From positions 806,001 through 870,000 of the forward strand of contig NZ_CP031728.1 of NCBI RefSeq assembly GCF_008806975.1: a DNA stretch of 64,000 nucleotides, written 5' to 3'. This document shows, one piece after another, positions 57,183-64,000 of this stretch (position 1 is the stretch's first letter; every line of letters starts with the position of its first letter). Below the pieces are notes generated by a model, which saw only the letters and a list, made by a program, of their open reading frames with translations, did no database searches and had not been told where the DNA came from. A program made the position numbers and the translations under genes. This stretch comes from Cellvibrio sp. KY-GH-1 (GTDB lineage Bacteria; Pseudomonadota; Gammaproteobacteria; Pseudomonadales; Cellvibrionaceae).

Positions 57183-57248
57183 GGTAAATCACTGCTTGAC
57201 CTCTTGCACGGTAAATTGATAATTTACTGGTCAATTGGCTATTTACTG
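57183..57248. promoter_or_regulatory. Divergent operator array and rep promoter, copy 1
   Basis: GTAAAT half-sites occur at 57184 and 57211 and in inverse orientation (ATTTAC) at 57222 and 57241. The middle pair makes a 17-bp dyad, GTAAATT-GAT-AATTTAC (57211-57227). TTGACC (57196) and GATAAT (57218) with a 16-bp spacer form a rightward promoter overlapping that dyad. A repressor bound there would block rep. Confidence 0.7.
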
Positions 57249-57275
57249 CCATTTTTCAAGGCATGAGGATTAGCG

Positions 57276-58457
57276 GTGTTTTTTGACTGGTTAACAGTGC
57301 ATCAGGATCATGATTTTCAGCTTCCGATACTGGCTGACCGCCATTTCATCGCTGTTGATACTGCATCCGGTGAGGATTTAGGCATTAAACAGGATACGTT
57401 GCAGCATGAAGGCAGCTATTCCACGTCGATAAACATCCGTATTTCTGGCAACCGCGTTACTGTCTCTGGCAACCCCTCACGCATTAACCGCATTGAAAAT
57501 CTTTTTGGTTTAACGTCACTTGATCAATGCATCGCTGTTTACAACAAAATTTTAATTCAATACGGCTTACCGCCATTTACTCCATGCACAAAGGTTTGGC
57601 ATTCGGTGGGGGAGGGTGGTCGTATTAATACCTTCACTGATGGTGCTGTATTCGAAGAGATTCACATCACCAGCAATTTAACAACCGGTACAGTTGTTCA
57701 TGATATTACCGGCCCGCAATCCGATTTATTTAAAAACCACGATGTTGCTGTCGATACGTTCATCAGAGCGATATCAACACTGCCTTATAAAAATTCAATT
57801 CCGCGCTTACACGCTAACGGTAAAACCTGCGATTGGTTAACCAAGAAAGGCACTGGCGGAACGTTAATTTATCCATCCGTGTACAACAAAGCTTACGAAC
57901 TTGAGTTACACACACTCCCAAAAATCAAGCGCAAATTTGGCGACCAATCTCCCGAGTATCAGTACCTGTTAAACGTTATTGAGTACTGTCATCAGCACGG
58001 TGTCGCACGCTTCGAACAGAAATTAAAAAGCGCTTTTATTCGTCGCAATCATTTACGTTTTTATGGCTTATTCAATGCTGTTAAAGGTCATAAATTTTTG
58101 CAATCCGTTCACGACGATTTTTTAAACATCCACAATAAATTGCAGGTGGAGCATATGTCATTGGAATCTATCACTGAAAAATTAATTTCAAATGGTATTT
58201 GTGAAAATACTAGATCCGCTAATACAACTACGTTGTACGCCATTCAGTGGATGCATGGTCACAAGTTTGATCTTACAAAGACTCAGGTTCAAACCCACCG
58301 CGCACGTTTGCGCCAGATCGGTATTGATATCGCGTTGCCTTGCGATTTAACCAAGTTCAGTTTGGTAACCGTTAAATCGGCTACGCAAATTAACGTGGGT
58401 CAGTTGCTGATACCTAACTGGTATCGCCGTCCCAATCATTTGCAATTGGCTGCTTAA
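57276..58457 (+). CDS. Phage replication initiation protein, gpII/gpX-family (copy 1)
   Basis: The product is 393 residues from a GTG after ATGAGG. It starts FFDWLTVHQDHDF, as in the II/X-type replication proteins of filamentous phages. It contains the basic stretch KIKRKFG and a VYNKAYELEL motif, where the Tyr/Lys pair is of the kind seen in this family. It should nick the double-stranded replicative form to start rolling-circle replication. Its Tyr nucleophile cannot be picked with certainty. It is the first gene of the rightward phage transcript. Confidence 0.88.
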   Translation: MFFDWLTVHQDHDFQLPILADRHFIAVDTASGEDLGIKQDTLQHEGSYSTSINIRISGNRVTVSGNPSRINRIENLFGLTSLDQCIAVYNKILIQYGLPPFTPCTKVWHSVGEGGRINTFTDGAVFEEIHITSNLTTGTVVHDITGPQSDLFKNHDVAVDTFIRAISTLPYKNSIPRLHANGKTCDWLTKKGTGGTLIYPSVYNKAYELELHTLPKIKRKFGDQSPEYQYLLNVIEYCHQHGVARFEQKLKSAFIRRNHLRFYGLFNAVKGHKFLQSVHDDFLNIHNKLQVEHMSLESITEKLISNGICENTRSANTTTLYAIQWMHGHKFDLTKTQVQTHRARLRQIGIDIALPCDLTKFSLVTVKSATQINVGQLLIPNWYRRPNHLQLAA

Positions 58458-58481
58458 TTTCGTAACGCGCGTTACGAAATT
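58456..58481. repeat. 26-bp perfect palindrome after rep
   Basis: AATTTCGTAACGC is followed without a loop by its complement GCGTTACGAAATT. It starts in the rep stop codon and ends 16 bp before the next gene. It may be an attenuator, RNA-processing site or protein-binding site. A T tract is absent (TATTTGAGG follows), so it is not a classical terminator. Confidence 0.85.
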
Positions 58482-58497
58482 ATTTGAGGGTAGGGCA

Positions 58498-58638
58498 GTG
58501 AAAGACAAACGCGACAAAAGCACAGCAGATATTTTTACCGGCCAACGTCCTGTTGGTCGTCCACGTCTCCACCAGTCAAACGCTGACAAACAGCGTTTAT
58601 ATCGTCAACGTAAGAAAGAGGCTTTGTTATGTCAGTAG
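58498..58638 (+). CDS. Small basic phage protein (46 residues)
   Basis: GTG start after AGGG; 46 residues. It is very basic, with a GQRPVGRPRLHQS segment resembling an AT-hook, then KQRLYRQRKKE. Its stop overlaps the start of the ssDNA-binding gene by 10 bp, so the two are translationally coupled. Such short RPxGRPR proteins are common between rep and ssb in inoviruses and plasmids; a DNA-binding regulatory role is likely but not shown. Confidence 0.7.
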   Translation: MKDKRDKSTADIFTGQRPVGRPRLHQSNADKQRLYRQRKKEALLCQ

Positions 58639-58922
58639 TTATCGAAATCGCTTCAACGCAAGTGCAAACCCGTTCCGGTACATCACAAAAGGGTAAGCCT
58701 TACACCATCAACGAGCAGGCCGCTTATATGCATATCGGCCAGCCGTATCCGGTGCAGATAAAAATCAATTTGGAGAATGGCCAGCCACCGTATCAGCCCG
58801 GCAATTACGATTTGCATCCGCAATCATTTTCTGCTGATCGCTTTGGTGGTATTTCAGTTCGCCCGTTGTTGGTTCCTCGTCCTGCTGAGCAACGTCAACA
58901 GCCTTCGGTTAAAGCAGGTTAA
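58629..58922 (+). CDS. Phage single-stranded DNA-binding protein (gpV-like)
   Basis: The product is 97 residues. It has the OB-fold pattern of phage helix-destabilising proteins (SGTSQKGKPYTINEQAAYMHI, PYPVQIKINLENGQPPYQPGNY). It coats the phage ssDNA and stops its conversion to double strand before packaging. Its start lies inside the end of the preceding small gene. Confidence 0.88.
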   Translation: MSVVIEIASTQVQTRSGTSQKGKPYTINEQAAYMHIGQPYPVQIKINLENGQPPYQPGNYDLHPQSFSADRFGGISVRPLLVPRPAEQRQQPSVKAG

Positions 58923-58924
58923 TC

Positions 58925-59020
58925 ATGCAAGACGTAATTTATTTTGCAATTTACCCGGTGCTTATTGTCATCGGTGTTATAGCAGCAAATTACGTCTCAA
59001 AGCGTCACAAAGGTAATTGA
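58925..59020 (+). CDS. Phage mini-membrane protein, 31 residues
   Basis: 31 residues, nearly all one hydrophobic helix (VIYFAIYPVLIVIGVIAANYV) with a basic C-terminus (SKRHKG). It begins 2 bp after the ssb stop. This is the size and place of the pVII/pIX-type minor coat proteins of filamentous phages. Confidence 0.65.
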   Translation: MQDVIYFAIYPVLIVIGVIAANYVSKRHKGN

Positions 59021-59021
59021 T

Positions 59022-59120
59022 ATGGACGCCGATTTGTTACAACAAATTTTTGATCTTTTGTTTGTTGCCTCTCATTGCTTTGCCGCAATGAAGGGCTGGC
59101 AAGCAGGGAGTACCCGCTAA
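59022..59120 (+). CDS. Phage mini-protein, 32 residues
   Basis: 32 residues (MDADLLQQIFDLLFVASHCF...) with a moderately hydrophobic helix. It starts 1 bp after the previous stop and its own TAA overlaps the next ATG by one base (TAATG). The tight coupling supports it as real; the function is unknown. Confidence 0.55.
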   Translation: MDADLLQQIFDLLFVASHCFAAMKGWQAGSTR

Positions 59121-59233
59121 TGACTGCATCAGATGTTGCATTATTTATTGGCGGGTTGTTTGGCTGTTGGTGCCTCGGTTGGGGTACTGCATTTGTTTTT
59201 ACTGTAATCAAGCAATTTATGGAGAAAATCTAA
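59120..59233 (+). CDS. Phage mini-membrane protein, 37 residues
   Basis: 37 residues with one transmembrane helix (ALFIGGLFGCWCLGWGTAF) and a basic tail (KQFMEKI). It is TAATG-coupled at both ends, to the preceding gene and to the coat gene. It is probably a minor coat (pVII/pIX-like) or assembly protein. Confidence 0.6.
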   Translation: MTASDVALFIGGLFGCWCLGWGTAFVFTVIKQFMEKI

Positions 59234-59475
59234 TGAACTCAATTTTTGGTGTTTTACGTTCACGCGGTGCAAGTGTTAAAGCTGCTGTTGCTGTCGCCTT
59301 GTTGGTTTCTGCTGCTGGTGCTCATGCTGAGTTGCCAGAGTGGGCAAGCGGTATTGGCGAAAAAATATCAGGTGCTATTGCCGATTCTGCCGCAATGGTC
59401 GGCCCATTATTTGCCGCCGCGTTGGTTGCTGGTTTGATTTTCAAACTTGTTAAACGTTTCACCAACAAAGTGTAA
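59233..59475 (+). CDS. Major coat protein (pVIII-like)
   Basis: 80 residues from the ATG at 59233; the frame extends upstream, but those codons belong to the preceding gene's region. The signal peptide ends in AHA (residue 32), leaving a 48-residue mature protein: an acidic/amphipathic N-terminus (ELPEWASGIGEKISG), a hydrophobic helix (GPLFAAALVAGLIF) and a basic C-terminus (KLVKRFTNKV). This is the pVIII pattern, which forms the filament wall. Confidence 0.93.
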   Translation: MNSIFGVLRSRGASVKAAVAVALLVSAAGAHAELPEWASGIGEKISGAIADSAAMVGPLFAAALVAGLIFKLVKRFTNKV

Positions 59476-59543
59476 CAACGCAATAACCGCACAGGCGCAG
59501 CCTGTGGGGTTATGAAGTTGTTATTTTTTGTTGTGCAATCCCT

Positions 59544-59584
59544 AAAACCCGCACTTTCACACCCGCTGAATTTGCGGGTTTTTT
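59544..59584 (+). terminator. Terminator after the coat gene
   Basis: AAAACCCGC and GCGGGTTTT pair across a 21-nt loop and are followed by TT. Placing a partial terminator after the highly expressed coat gene is usual in filamentous phages. Confidence 0.75.
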
Positions 59585-59597
59585 AATGGGCTAATTT

Positions 59598-60881
59598 ATG
59601 CGGTATTTGATTTTATTTTCTCTTTTGTTTTTTTCTTCTTTTTCATTTGCGCAACAAATGAGTTGTGTTGGTGATGCTGGCGGCGCTAACGATTGCGGAA
59701 CGCGCGGCGGCAATCCTACCAAAATTTCTAACGGTGCCTCTGTTTGCGTAAATAATCATAATTTATTTGTCTATGACCGCGCTTGCGGTGCTGGAACTGT
59801 TAACCCTACCGGCTCAGTTTATAAGTGTTGGAACTCGTGTTCTTGCTCCCCCCCTTATGAGTTGACTACCATTCTTGAACAGGGCAATTGGGTTTCCAAA
59901 TGTGTCATTCCCGGCGGTGATCCCGGTGATGGTGATGAGTGTGAATCCGGCCAACCAAAAGTTTATGATCCTTCAACCGGCCAGATGGTTTGCCCCGGTT
60001 CCGGTGATGGCAGTAGTAGCGCTGCTGCGTCATCGCAATCTTGTGTTGTTCCCGGTGATTTTAATGGTGATTGTGTTCCTGACACTGCAAGCTCTGAATC
60101 AAATAGCTCGCCTCCTGCGTCTGCTGCTAATTCTTCTCCGCCTTCATCAGCTTCTGCATCGTCGCCGCCGTCTTCAACTGGTGGTGATTCTGACGGTGGT
60201 GGTGGCGGTGGTGGTGGCGGCGGTGGTGGCTCCGGTAGTGGTGCGCAAAATAGTTCGTCACCTTCTGGCTCAAATTCTTCGTGGACTCCTTATGCCCAAT
60301 ACGGCAATTGGATTCCTGTATCCGCTGACTCCAATTGCCCAAATAAATATAAAGATGCTTCGGGCCAGTGGTGGTGTAGTGGCTCGACTGGCTCTAATAC
60401 ATCTGCAAAAGGTGAATGTGATCCTACGTCTAAGGATTATTTAGCCTGTATTACGCAATCTGGTGTTAATAATTCTTCCGGCTCTAACTCTTCTGAGTGC
60501 AATCCTTCCATGTCTAATTATTTGGATTGCTCCGGTAAGCTTTCCGAATCTCAAGGCAAGATTTCAGAGTTAGCCGATAAATTTTCTGAGTCTACAGATA
60601 AGGAAATGGAGAAATTTAAAAAGGCCGTTGATGATGATTTGACTAACTTCCAGCGCGACGGCCTTTCTTTTAAAGATCAGCCTTCTATTTTGCGATCTGC
60701 GTTGGTTGCTTTTTTGCCTGTTTCACGCTCTTGCAATCCGCCACCGTTAAAAATTATGGGTTCAACCTATGAGCTTGATTGCGAATATTTCGAGCTTTTC
60801 AAATCTGCATTTGGTTGGTTTTTGGCGGTGCTCACTGTCTGGAATATTTGGCAGTTAGCTATCAGACCTGTTGATCGATAG
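59598..60881 (+). CDS. pIII-like minor coat / adsorption protein, TspB-like C-terminus
   Basis: The product is 427 residues. A signal peptide (LILFSLLFFSSFSFA) is followed by a Cys-rich N-terminal region (about 22-115), a calcium-loop-like motif DFNGDCVPD (154-162), Ser/Pro-rich and poly-Gly linkers (about 165-215), a second Cys domain (246-312) and a C-terminal part with one membrane helix (about 403-421). The last 60 residues (RSCNPPPLKIMGSTYELDCEYF) match the TspB/pIII-like C-terminal domains of inovirus adhesins. It should bind the host receptor and cap the filament. Confidence 0.87.
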   Translation: MRYLILFSLLFFSSFSFAQQMSCVGDAGGANDCGTRGGNPTKISNGASVCVNNHNLFVYDRACGAGTVNPTGSVYKCWNSCSCSPPYELTTILEQGNWVSKCVIPGGDPGDGDECESGQPKVYDPSTGQMVCPGSGDGSSSAAASSQSCVVPGDFNGDCVPDTASSESNSSPPASAANSSPPSSASASSPPSSTGGDSDGGGGGGGGGGGGSGSGAQNSSSPSGSNSSWTPYAQYGNWIPVSADSNCPNKYKDASGQWWCSGSTGSNTSAKGECDPTSKDYLACITQSGVNNSSGSNSSECNPSMSNYLDCSGKLSESQGKISELADKFSESTDKEMEKFKKAVDDDLTNFQRDGLSFKDQPSILRSALVAFLPVSRSCNPPPLKIMGSTYELDCEYFELFKSAFGWFLAVLTVWNIWQLAIRPVDR

Positions 60882-60892
60882 TGGGGTTATTT

Positions 60893-61225
60893 ATGCATTA
60901 CATAGTTATTGCTATTACTTTTTTAGCCACGTTTCTAGCAGATATTTTTACGCGCTCTGTTGGTGTTGTTTTTGAGATTCTTACTAAGCGCATTTTAATT
61001 ATTGCTTCATGCCTTACTGTTCTTGCTGCTTTTGTGGTTGCTTTTTATGCGTTGATTTTGACCTTGGTTAATTCAATATCTGCCACACTGCCGCCGTTCT
61101 TTTCTGCCGCCGCGTCCATGGTTGTACCTGATAATTTTATTACTATCGTTTCTATCCAGATCACTGCGCGCATTGCCCGTTGGGCCTATGAATGGAATGT
61201 CAAAGTTTTGCAATGGAGGCTCTAA
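60893..61225 (+). CDS. pVI-like minor coat protein (DUF2523-like)
   Basis: 110 residues from the ATG at 60893, which has GGGG six bases upstream; a GTG at 60881 is also open. Three hydrophobic segments are visible (AITFLATFLADIF, ILIIASCLTVLAAFVVAFYALI and a third). The layout and the position between the pIII-like gene and zot fit pVI-type proteins. It should cap the filament end with the pIII-like protein. Confidence 0.8.
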   Translation: MHYIVIAITFLATFLADIFTRSVGVVFEILTKRILIIASCLTVLAAFVVAFYALILTLVNSISATLPPFFSAAASMVVPDNFITIVSIQITARIARWAYEWNVKVLQWRL

Positions 61226-61226
61226 C

Positions 61227-62384
61227 GTGTCTGTTTATATTGTCACTGGCAAACTTGGTAATGGTAAAACCTTGGTCACTGTGGGTCGCATTGGTGATGC
61301 CATTAGGGCAGGGTGCCGCGTTGCTACCAATCTTGATATCAATTTAAAAAATATGTTTGGTCGACATGCAAAAAATATCAATTTGATGCGCATACCTGAC
61401 AAGCCAAACATTGATGATTTAAATGCGATCGGCAAAGGATATGAGGGCAGGGACTATGATGAAAACAAATTTGGAATTTTGGTTTTGGATGAATGCGGTA
61501 CTTGGTTTAATTCGCGCAATTGGCAGGATAAAACCCGTAAGGATGTGAACGACTGGTTTTTACATGCGCGCAAATTGGGCTGGCATGTTTACATTATCAT
61601 TCAGGACATTTCGATGCTTGATTCACAGGCCCGCGATGCAATCGGTGAATTGCTGGTTACCTGTAAGCGACTGGATAAAATTCGTGTTCCGTTTATTGCG
61701 CCCCTTGTTAAAACGCTCACCGGAATTAATTTAACCATGCCTCGTATACATCGAGCGAAAGTTACTTATGCCGATGGTCTTGTTAGTGATGTCTGGGTTT
61801 ATCGCGGTAACAATCTTTTTCGCTGCTATGACACTCGCCAAAGCTTTATCCAGAATTACCCGCACGCAACCCATAGTTTATTAACCCCATGGCACCTTTA
61901 CGGCCGCCATGCTGTTGAGATGAATTGGAGCAATATCATGAGGATTACGAGAATTTACTGGAAACGTTTTGCTAGTCCGGTTTCCTTGGCAACTGGTCTT
62001 TTGCTGGGTGCGTTTGCCATGCTGTTGCATTCCCAACCGACTGTTTTGCCGCAACCCGTTAACCAGGTGAATTTGTCCTCACAGGCACCAGTTTTGCCAG
62101 CGTCACCGGCACCGGCTAAAAACCCGTTTGATGGCTCCAAAATTTATGTTGTTGGCGACTTGTCCGGACAGCTGTTATTTCAGGTCGATTTGCCCGGCGG
62201 TAGTTATATCGGTATCACTGAGGCTGAACTGGTGAGTTTGGGTTTTGACGTTGTAAAGCTTTCGCGTGGCGTGGTTAAGCTTACGTTTGAGTCTGAATTG
62301 ATTTATGCGTTGCCGAAACCTAGCGCGCCCATGGTCGCCGATCGCTCTGTAACGGTTTCTGGTGCTGTTGGCGGGGATAATTGA
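61227..62384 (+). CDS. zot: Zot-family phage assembly ATPase (pI-like)
   Basis: 385 residues from the GTG at 61227 after GGAGG; the frame is open 35 codons further upstream. Walker A GKLGNGKT (8-15) and Walker B LVLDEC (85-90) are intact. One membrane helix (VSLATGLLLGAFAMLL, about 252-267) leads to a periplasmic tail. It is the inner-membrane motor for phage extrusion. The next sequence is the second attP. Confidence 0.93.
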   Translation: MSVYIVTGKLGNGKTLVTVGRIGDAIRAGCRVATNLDINLKNMFGRHAKNINLMRIPDKPNIDDLNAIGKGYEGRDYDENKFGILVLDECGTWFNSRNWQDKTRKDVNDWFLHARKLGWHVYIIIQDISMLDSQARDAIGELLVTCKRLDKIRVPFIAPLVKTLTGINLTMPRIHRAKVTYADGLVSDVWVYRGNNLFRCYDTRQSFIQNYPHATHSLLTPWHLYGRHAVEMNWSNIMRITRIYWKRFASPVSLATGLLLGAFAMLLHSQPTVLPQPVNQVNLSSQAPVLPASPAPAKNPFDGSKIYVVGDLSGQLLFQVDLPGGSYIGITEAELVSLGFDVVKLSRGVVKLTFESELIYALPKPSAPMVADRSVTVSGAVGGDN

Positions 62385-62404
62385 CCTGACCCTAGGATAA
62401 TCGT

Positions 62405-62527
62405 CAATTTCGCATAATGGGCGGTTGGGCTTATGTTACAGGGCCGCTAGGCCCGAATTCGACGCCGTGATAATTGCCGAAGGCAACCACGGCTAGAATT
62501 TATACATAGGCCCTGTTATGCGAAATT
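62405..62527 (+). other. attP between copies 1 and 2
   Basis: Identical to 56036-56158 where compared: AATTTCGCATAA, then its inverse TTATGCGAAATT. It is the junction between the first and second prophage units and follows the zot stop by 20 bp. Confidence 0.85.
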
Positions 62528-62986
62528 TTTCAGCCTTTTTTTGATCGGGTCATTTTAGTGTTACTTAATACTAGCAGCGATCATGCCGTTTTAACTACCC
62601 TAACTCTGACGCCACCACTCCTGATTACCCTAAAACAATTTTGCACTCTGTTGGGGCCTTCCTGAGCATATTTGCACACAAACCGACTTAGCCTGTGAAG
62701 GGAGCTTCCAGCGACCGCCCATAGGCGTTATGTCGGCCCTTGCCCTTTAGGGCATTGGGTATGCGTCTGCACATTTCCCGACGTCGGGAAATCGTTATCT
62801 GGTTCTCTCCGGATTTGTTTTTCAATGGAATCAATGACTTACAAACCAAAAAAAGAAAATGGTTTTCGTAAGCTTTTGATTTATAAGGAGAATTCGACCC
62901 TCTCTCCCAGGATTAGGATTTCATCAGGCCGCGAAGGGGTACGGGTGTCAGTTACACCCGTACTTTGCCCCGGTTTCCCGGTGTAA
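62528..62986 (+). other. Phage non-coding region, copy 2
   Basis: Repeats 56159-56617, with the 20-bp palindrome at 62773-62792 and the GTACGGGTGT hairpin at 62939-62963. No gene. Confidence 0.6.
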
Positions 62987-63250
62987 CTATGTTAAATCAT
63001 CAATCCTTTTCATTGCTTCATTTGCCGTTAAAGGCCTTGGGGTGCTGTTATTTTCAATTGTTTTTTCGGGGGCTTTTTGTAACTCTGAAGTAGCTTCTAC
63101 AACCCTTACAAGGGCTTGATGGGGATAGCTGTGATTGAATGCTACCCCTCCAACAGGCTTCCACCCTTGGCTTAGTTTCTCTGCTACTTTTTGCTCAAAG
63201 TCTTCAAAGCCTTTGTCGCTAACTATTACCTTGTATTCCACTTTTTTCAT
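62987..63250 (-). CDS. DUF1737-like phage protein (copy 2)
   Basis: Identical 87-residue product to the gene at 56618-56881, in the same place relative to attP. Confidence 0.75.
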   Translation of the reverse strand: MKKVEYKVIVSDKGFEDFEQKVAEKLSQGWKPVGGVAFNHSYPHQALVRVVEATSELQKAPEKTIENNSTPRPLTANEAMKRIDDLT

Positions 63251-63543
63251 TTGTCGTTTTTTTCTTTAATTCTTTGATTTTCAAGGTTTTTTGCTAGTTT
63301 TAGCCATAAGTCCCTTGATTCCTTGTTTTTCGCTTTTAATGCCATGCTCACGGCAAGTATTTCAATAGGATCGATGTTTAGTATCTGAGCTATCCGGATG
63401 GCATTTTTTTCTGCTACACCTGATCCTTTTTGTATGTTAGTCCAAGCTTGTTTTTGCATTCCCAGATATTCCATAGTTTCTGGGTAAGTCTTTAAATTCA
63501 AAAGACTTTTTACGCTTTCAATATAAGGGACTAGTGTTTTCAT
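63247..63543 (-). CDS. Phage repressor, copy 2
   Basis: Identical product to copy 1 at 56878-57174. The same uncertainty about the start applies; the longer alternative begins at 63621. Confidence 0.75.
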   Translation of the reverse strand: MKTLVPYIESVKSLLNLKTYPETMEYLGMQKQAWTNIQKGSGVAEKNAIRIAQILNIDPIEILAVSMALKAKNKESRDLWLKLAKNLENQRIKEKNDK

Positions 63544-63551
63544 GCCAAAAT

Positions 63552-63617
63552 GGTAAATCACTGCTTGACCTCTTGCACGGTAAATTGATAATTTACTGGT
63601 CAATTGGCTATTTACTG
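63552..63617. promoter_or_regulatory. Divergent operator array, copy 2
   Basis: Repeats the GTAAAT/ATTTAC sites and the rep promoter of 57183-57248 at +6369. Confidence 0.65.
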
Positions 63618-63644
63618 CCATTTTTCAAGGCATGAGGATTAGCG

Positions 63645-64000
63645 GTGTTTTTTGACTGGTTAACAGTGCATCAGGATCATGATTTTCAGCTTCCGATACT
63701 GGCTGACCGCCATTTCATCGCTGTTGATACTGCATCCGGTGAGGATTTAGGCATTAAACAGGATACGTTGCAGCATGAAGGCAGCTATTCCACGTCGATA
63801 AACATCCGTATTTCTGGCAACCGCGTTACTGTCTCTGGCAACCCCTCACGCATTAACCGCATTGAAAATCTTTTTGGTTTAACGTCACTTGATCAATGCA
63901 TCGCTGTTTACAACAAAATTTTAATTCAATACGGCTTACCGCCATTTACTCCATGCACAAAGGTTTGGCATTCGGTGGGGGAGGGTGGTCGTATTAATAC
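63645..64000 (+). CDS. Phage replication initiation protein, copy 2 (cut by window end)
   Basis: Starts with the same GTG as copy 1. The first 118 codons are visible and look identical before the window ends. Whether it is full length cannot be seen. Confidence 0.85.
   Translation, partial: MFFDWLTVHQDHDFQLPILADRHFIAVDTASGEDLGIKQDTLQHEGSYSTSINIRISGNRVTVSGNPSRINRIENLFGLTSLDQCIAVYNKILIQYGLPPFTPCTKVWHSVGEGGRIN

Larger units (their letters stand above)
56036..62404 (+). mobile_element. Filamentous (inovirus) prophage, complete copy 1
   Basis: This unit of 6369 bp is repeated from 62405 at exactly the same period. It carries a complete CTXphi-like inovirus set: rep, ssDNA-binding protein, major coat, pIII-like, pVI-like and Zot, with a divergent repressor module and a dif-like attP. 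No phage recombinase is encoded, so it should use host XerC/XerD. The left border is the identity break between c56035 and t62404. The two visible copies look identical over the 1.6 kb that can be compared. Confidence 0.95.
62405..64000 (+). mobile_element. Filamentous prophage, copy 2 (runs past the window)
   Basis: From 62405 the sequence repeats the 56036 unit base for base in all stretches I compared: attP, the non-coding region, the DUF1737-like gene, the repressor, the operator array and the start of rep. It is cut by the window end after 1596 bp. It may be a full copy or an array of more copies. Confidence 0.95.

Noticed and set aside
59167..59232. 22-residue extension upstream of the coat protein
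   Set aside because: It overlaps the 37-residue gene in another frame, and the signal peptide starts at 59233.
59875..60444. 189-codon frame inside the pIII-like gene
   Set aside because: It is a low-complexity shadow (VVVAVVVAAVVAPVVV) of the poly-Gly/Ser codons.
61122..61226. Upstream extension of zot
   Set aside because: It overlaps the pVI-like gene in a different frame; GGAGG and the GTG at 61227 with SVYIVTGKLGNGKT mark the start.

Overview
The window looks like chromosome of a Cellvibrio-like gammaproteobacterium (family Cellvibrionaceae). This is inferred from the order topA, tig, clpP, clpX, lon, hupB, ppiD, from a secreted protein with tandem CBM6-type modules and a poly-serine linker of the kind typical of Cellvibrio secreted enzymes, and from the general Pseudomonas/Cellvibrio character of the small conserved genes. 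No taxonomic marker such as rRNA is present, so the assignment is an inference.

Layout. 1-14.6 kb is a housekeeping block: the C-terminus of Uup, a universal stress protein, two unknown membrane-anchored proteins, topA, a DUF6586-like gene, tRNA-Leu(UAG), then the protein-quality-control run tig, clpP, clpX, lon, hupB, ppiD, each with its own terminator or promoter signals. 14.6-19 kb on the minus strand holds an M13 metallopeptidase lipoprotein, a dienelactone hydrolase and pabB. 19.2-24.1 kb is a DUF4230 / DUF2339 / DUF3999 envelope cluster. 24.1-29.2 kb is a looser accessory stretch: two unknown genes, RNase HI with a viroplasmin domain, a zinc-ribbon membrane protein, a polytopic GT39-like protein, a standalone SIR2-like protein and a 59-residue TPR-like protein. 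29.8-38.6 kb has a secreted CBM6-CBM6-endonuclease/phosphatase protein, a DUF1080 protein, a cytochrome c5, a MaoC hydratase, a pirin that has lost its metal ligands, and a 1167-residue PVC-type HEAT/cytochrome protein.

38.8-45.2 kb is a copper-resistance cluster read leftward: copZ, copA, cueR, a secreted Cys/His-rich protein, a TolC-like lipoprotein with a DHSQM-repeat tail, and a multicopper oxidase. A textbook CueR-type promoter with a 19-bp spacer precedes copZ. 45.3-48.8 kb has an HPP-family membrane protein, a cyclophilin with a GlyGly-CTERM-like tail and a parallel beta-helix protein. 48.9-52.7 kb (minus) couples TrkH to a KdpD-like kinase without the KdpD/Usp input domains and a KdpE-like regulator. 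52.8-55.9 kb is a GH15/phosphorylase-kinase-like protein.

The most notable element starts at 56036: a complete filamentous-phage (inovirus) prophage of exactly 6369 bp, followed immediately by the start of a second copy in direct tandem that runs off the window at 64000. Each copy begins with a dif-like inverted-repeat attP able to fold as a forked hairpin, as in CTXphi-type phages that integrate through host XerC/XerD. The order is attP, a non-coding region with palindromes, a leftward immunity module (DUF1737-like and an HTH repressor), a divergent operator array, rep, a small basic protein, an ssDNA-binding protein, three mini-membrane proteins, the major coat protein, a terminator, a pIII-like adhesin, a pVI-like protein, and Zot. 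In CTXphi, tandem copies are what allow rolling-circle production of phage from the chromosome, so this prophage may be productive. If the host site is dif, the window lies near the replication terminus.
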